Positions 5,940-7,475 of a stretch of DNA of 7,475 nt are shown here, one piece after another. The notes beneath the pieces are model-generated. The model had not been told where the DNA came from, did not search any database, and saw only the letters and a program-made list of their open reading frames with translations. Location: NCBI GenBank assembly GCA_900320765.1, contig ONTN01000093.1:1-7475 (forward strand), given 5' to 3'. The translations under genes were made by a program, and so were the position numbers. Numbering within the stretch: position 1 is the first letter of the stretch; each line of letters starts with the position of its first letter. The DNA comes from an uncultured Eubacteriales bacterium (GTDB lineage Bacteria; Bacillota; Clostridia; Oscillospirales; Oscillospiraceae).

Positions 5940-6326
5940 ATGAAGCTCGCTCCGGAGCGAGGCGAGTCCTGCTTGCAAATAGCTGTCTCTGACTTTCTTC
6001 TTTTCAACTGGGCTATCTCGTGGCATATTCGGGAGCTCTTTGACGAATATGAAAATTACGAATTCAGCGCCGATCAATGGGGCGATATCCTTAACACTGC
6101 CGAGAATATCCTGCGGTTTGACAGCTTTGACGATTTGTTTGATTATCTAACCGGACCCGACGCTCAGCACAGAATGGGCGGCAACGATTTTTTGCCGTGG
6201 CTCAACTGCCGCGGTGCGGAATTCTGGAAGAATAAGGAGAAGTACCGGACTCAACTGAAGGATATGAGAGCTTGGACGGAGCTCGTTCTGCCGGGAAACG
6301 GGTCATTGAAAATATACGGATTTTGA
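5940..6326 (+). CDS. Hypothetical protein, 5' end uncertain
   Basis: The product has 128 residues from the ATG at 5940. I do not recognise the family. From about residue 28 it looks like real soluble protein rich in acidic and aromatic residues: WHIRELFDEYENYEF, a central FDSFDDLFDYLTGP, DFLPWLNCRG, and a basic FWKNKEKYRTQLKDM before the end LKIYGF. No signal peptide or membrane segment is seen. The start is weak: only GAGAG precedes the ATG. The frame is open further upstream to a stop at 5841-5843 without ATG, GTG or TTG. The first roughly 25 residues, which include a 16-base DNA palindrome, look less protein-like. The gene may have lost or exchanged its original 5' end. It lies 13 bases before the next plus-strand gene, probably in one operon. 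Confidence 0.6.
   Translation: MKLAPERGESCLQIAVSDFLLFNWAISWHIRELFDEYENYEFSADQWGDILNTAENILRFDSFDDLFDYLTGPDAQHRMGGNDFLPWLNCRGAEFWKNKEKYRTQLKDMRAWTELVLPGNGSLKIYGF
5946..5961. repeat. Perfect 16-base palindrome
   Basis: CTCGCTCCGGAGCGAG is perfectly self-complementary and lies at the very beginning of the uncertain plus-strand frame. No T-run follows on either side, so it is not a usual terminator. It could be a protein-binding site or a remnant of a small intergenic repeat. Confidence 0.55.
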
Positions 6327-6339
6327 AGGGGCGATAATA

Positions 6340-7475
6340 ATGACGGATTATGAATTGATGGATAAGCTCGGAAGAGCTTTAGCTTACGGGGAAACGGATC
6401 AGCTTGCCGCGTATCTTGCCCCTGAATGCGATTACGCCTCTGAGTACGCCGACCTGAGGCTCGACACGCCGGAAAAGATACTTGAGCACTTGAAAAATGT
6501 GTATTCCTATTCGGTTGATGAGTGCAGATATACTTATGAGGTAGTACCACTTGACGACGTGACCCGCGGCATTTCACACTTGGACCTGAACACGATCGAG
6601 GGAATGCGCGCCGATGAATATGGGATGCTTCTGTACCGATACAGCGACAGATACCCCATAGCTGTTGCCGCCGCCATGGTAGACGATAACGGAAGACTCA
6701 GCAGTATTCTTCTGTCGCGCAATAAATCCTGGTTTAACGTTGATTTCTATATGGAGGAGCTTGATGAAGATTCGCCCGATGACCTGCCTGACACCGTCGA
6801 ACCTCTGACGCCGCAAGAGTGTCAGTATATGGTGTTTAGAAGAGCGTCTTCAGGCCAGCATCCGGACGATGAGAAGGAAGAAATAACCGGGGATGAGTAT
6901 ATCTGGCTAAAAGCGGATGAGTTCAGCAAATCGTGGCTCAGTGAACGCGGGTATAAGATACTGGAAACGCGGATTTTTGACGATTGCATCGGCTACCGCT
7001 GCAGCAGAAATAGCGATCTATATACGATTTATATGTTCGCATACGGGAAAGAAGAAAAGGTGAGGCTTGACGGCGAATACTGCAAAAAACTTCTTGAGCC
7101 GGAGCTATCAAAAAATAGCTGCGTCCTTGTAATGTGCCTGAACGTGAGGCGGTTCCGTACCGGCGACAAGATAGAATACAGGGTATGGGACTACGCAGGC
7201 CATGAAGATTCTGAACCGGAATTATGGCGCGTCACCGAAGCAGGCGGAAAGCCGATACTGGAATACTTCCCGCGAAAAGAGATAATTGACGCGGCCTTCC
7301 GGCTGATGTACGCATTTAACCGCGACGATCTTGACGCCTATGACTGTGCCGTCTGCGAACATAATCCCGCGTTTGAAGGGCCGGATTCTTCCGGGACCTA
7401 CTATAACAGGGCATTCTACGGAAGGCTCCTAAGCCTTCATAAAAAGTACGGCGAAATGAAATACGGCTACGTGAG
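6340..7475 (+). CDS. Large hypothetical protein, possibly with an N-terminal NTF2-like domain; 3' end beyond the window
   Basis: The frame is open without a stop from ATG 6340 to the window edge: 378 complete codons plus two bases. An AAGGGGCG ribosome binding site lies about 8 bases upstream, and the previous gene stops 13 bases before. Residues 4-138 resemble an NTF2/SnoaL-like fold: helix LMDKLGRALAYGETDQLAAY, a loop EYADLRLDTPEKILEHL, then strands CRYTYEVV, YPIAVAAAMVD and ILLSRNKSWFNVDFY. A strongly acidic linker follows (EELDEDSPDDLPD). Residues about 185-305 are a second, unrecognised domain. The part after 312 (EIIDAAFRLMYAFNRDDLDAYD) begins a third. Cys is frequent (about ten) without a regular metal-binding pattern. 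No signal peptide or membrane helix is visible, so a cytoplasmic protein is likely. The function is unknown and the NTF2 assignment rests only on the pattern. Confidence 0.85.
   Translation, partial: MTDYELMDKLGRALAYGETDQLAAYLAPECDYASEYADLRLDTPEKILEHLKNVYSYSVDECRYTYEVVPLDDVTRGISHLDLNTIEGMRADEYGMLLYRYSDRYPIAVAAAMVDDNGRLSSILLSRNKSWFNVDFYMEELDEDSPDDLPDTVEPLTPQECQYMVFRRASSGQHPDDEKEEITGDEYIWLKADEFSKSWLSERGYKILETRIFDDCIGYRCSRNSDLYTIYMFAYGKEEKVRLDGEYCKKLLEPELSKNSCVLVMCLNVRRFRTGDKIEYRVWDYAGHEDSEPELWRVTEAGGKPILEYFPRKEIIDAAFRLMYAFNRDDLDAYDCAVCEHNPAFEGPDSSGTYYNRAFYGRLLSLHKKYGEMKYGYV

Noticed and set aside
5946..5961. Palindrome as a transcription terminator
   Set aside because: It has no loop-forming gap and no T-run on either strand.
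5757..6077. 106-residue minus-strand open frame crossing the ohrR upstream region
   Set aside because: It runs against the plus-strand hypothetical gene and into the ohrR promoter, has no good ribosome binding site, and shows no recognisable domain.

Overview
This window looks like a chromosomal segment of an anaerobic Firmicute, most likely a Clostridia member of roughly balanced GC content. The clues are strong AGGAGG-type ribosome binding sites, sigma-A-type promoters, a clostridial-type flavodiiron (FDP) fusion enzyme, and an OhrR/glutathione peroxidase pair whose peroxidase uses Cys rather than Sec. The exact lineage cannot be read from the sequence alone.

Layout. Positions 31-2570 (minus) hold one long gene for a class-F-like flavodiiron protein: diiron beta-lactamase fold, flavodoxin, short rubredoxin, and NADH:rubredoxin oxidoreductase. 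It is split by a one-nucleotide frameshift near 1684-1690, so it reads as two ORFs (1662-2570 and 31-1581). It has its own promoter (2604-2632), just downstream of the terminator (2646-2681) of the next transcription unit. That unit runs leftwards from a promoter at 4596-4624 through a small P-loop kinase-like protein (4012-4566), an ACT-domain protein (3585-3950) and a tandem GNAT acetyltransferase (2697-3566). A bidirectional hairpin terminator (4714-4748) separates it from a two-gene unit, ohrR (5229-5687) and gpx (4751-5227), also read leftwards. That unit starts at a perfect consensus promoter (TTGACA, 17 bp, TATAAT). One copy of a repeated CG-rich operator lies between the -35 and -10 boxes and a second lies just after the expected transcription start.

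Rightwards of this divergent point are two plus-strand genes of unknown function. One is a 128-residue protein whose 5' end is unclear (5940-6326). The other is a long open frame (6340 onwards, at least 378 residues) that runs off the window end and may begin with an NTF2-like domain.

How it works together. FDP-F reduces O2 (or NO) with NADH electrons. Gpx reduces peroxides. OhrR senses organic peroxides through Cys15 and very probably represses itself and gpx. The left two thirds therefore look like an oxygen/peroxide defence neighbourhood of an anaerobe, with an unrelated small operon between the two parts. The most notable points are the frameshift in FDP-F, the operator architecture of ohrR-gpx, the use of gpx instead of ohr as the partner of OhrR, and the uncharacterised plus-strand pair.
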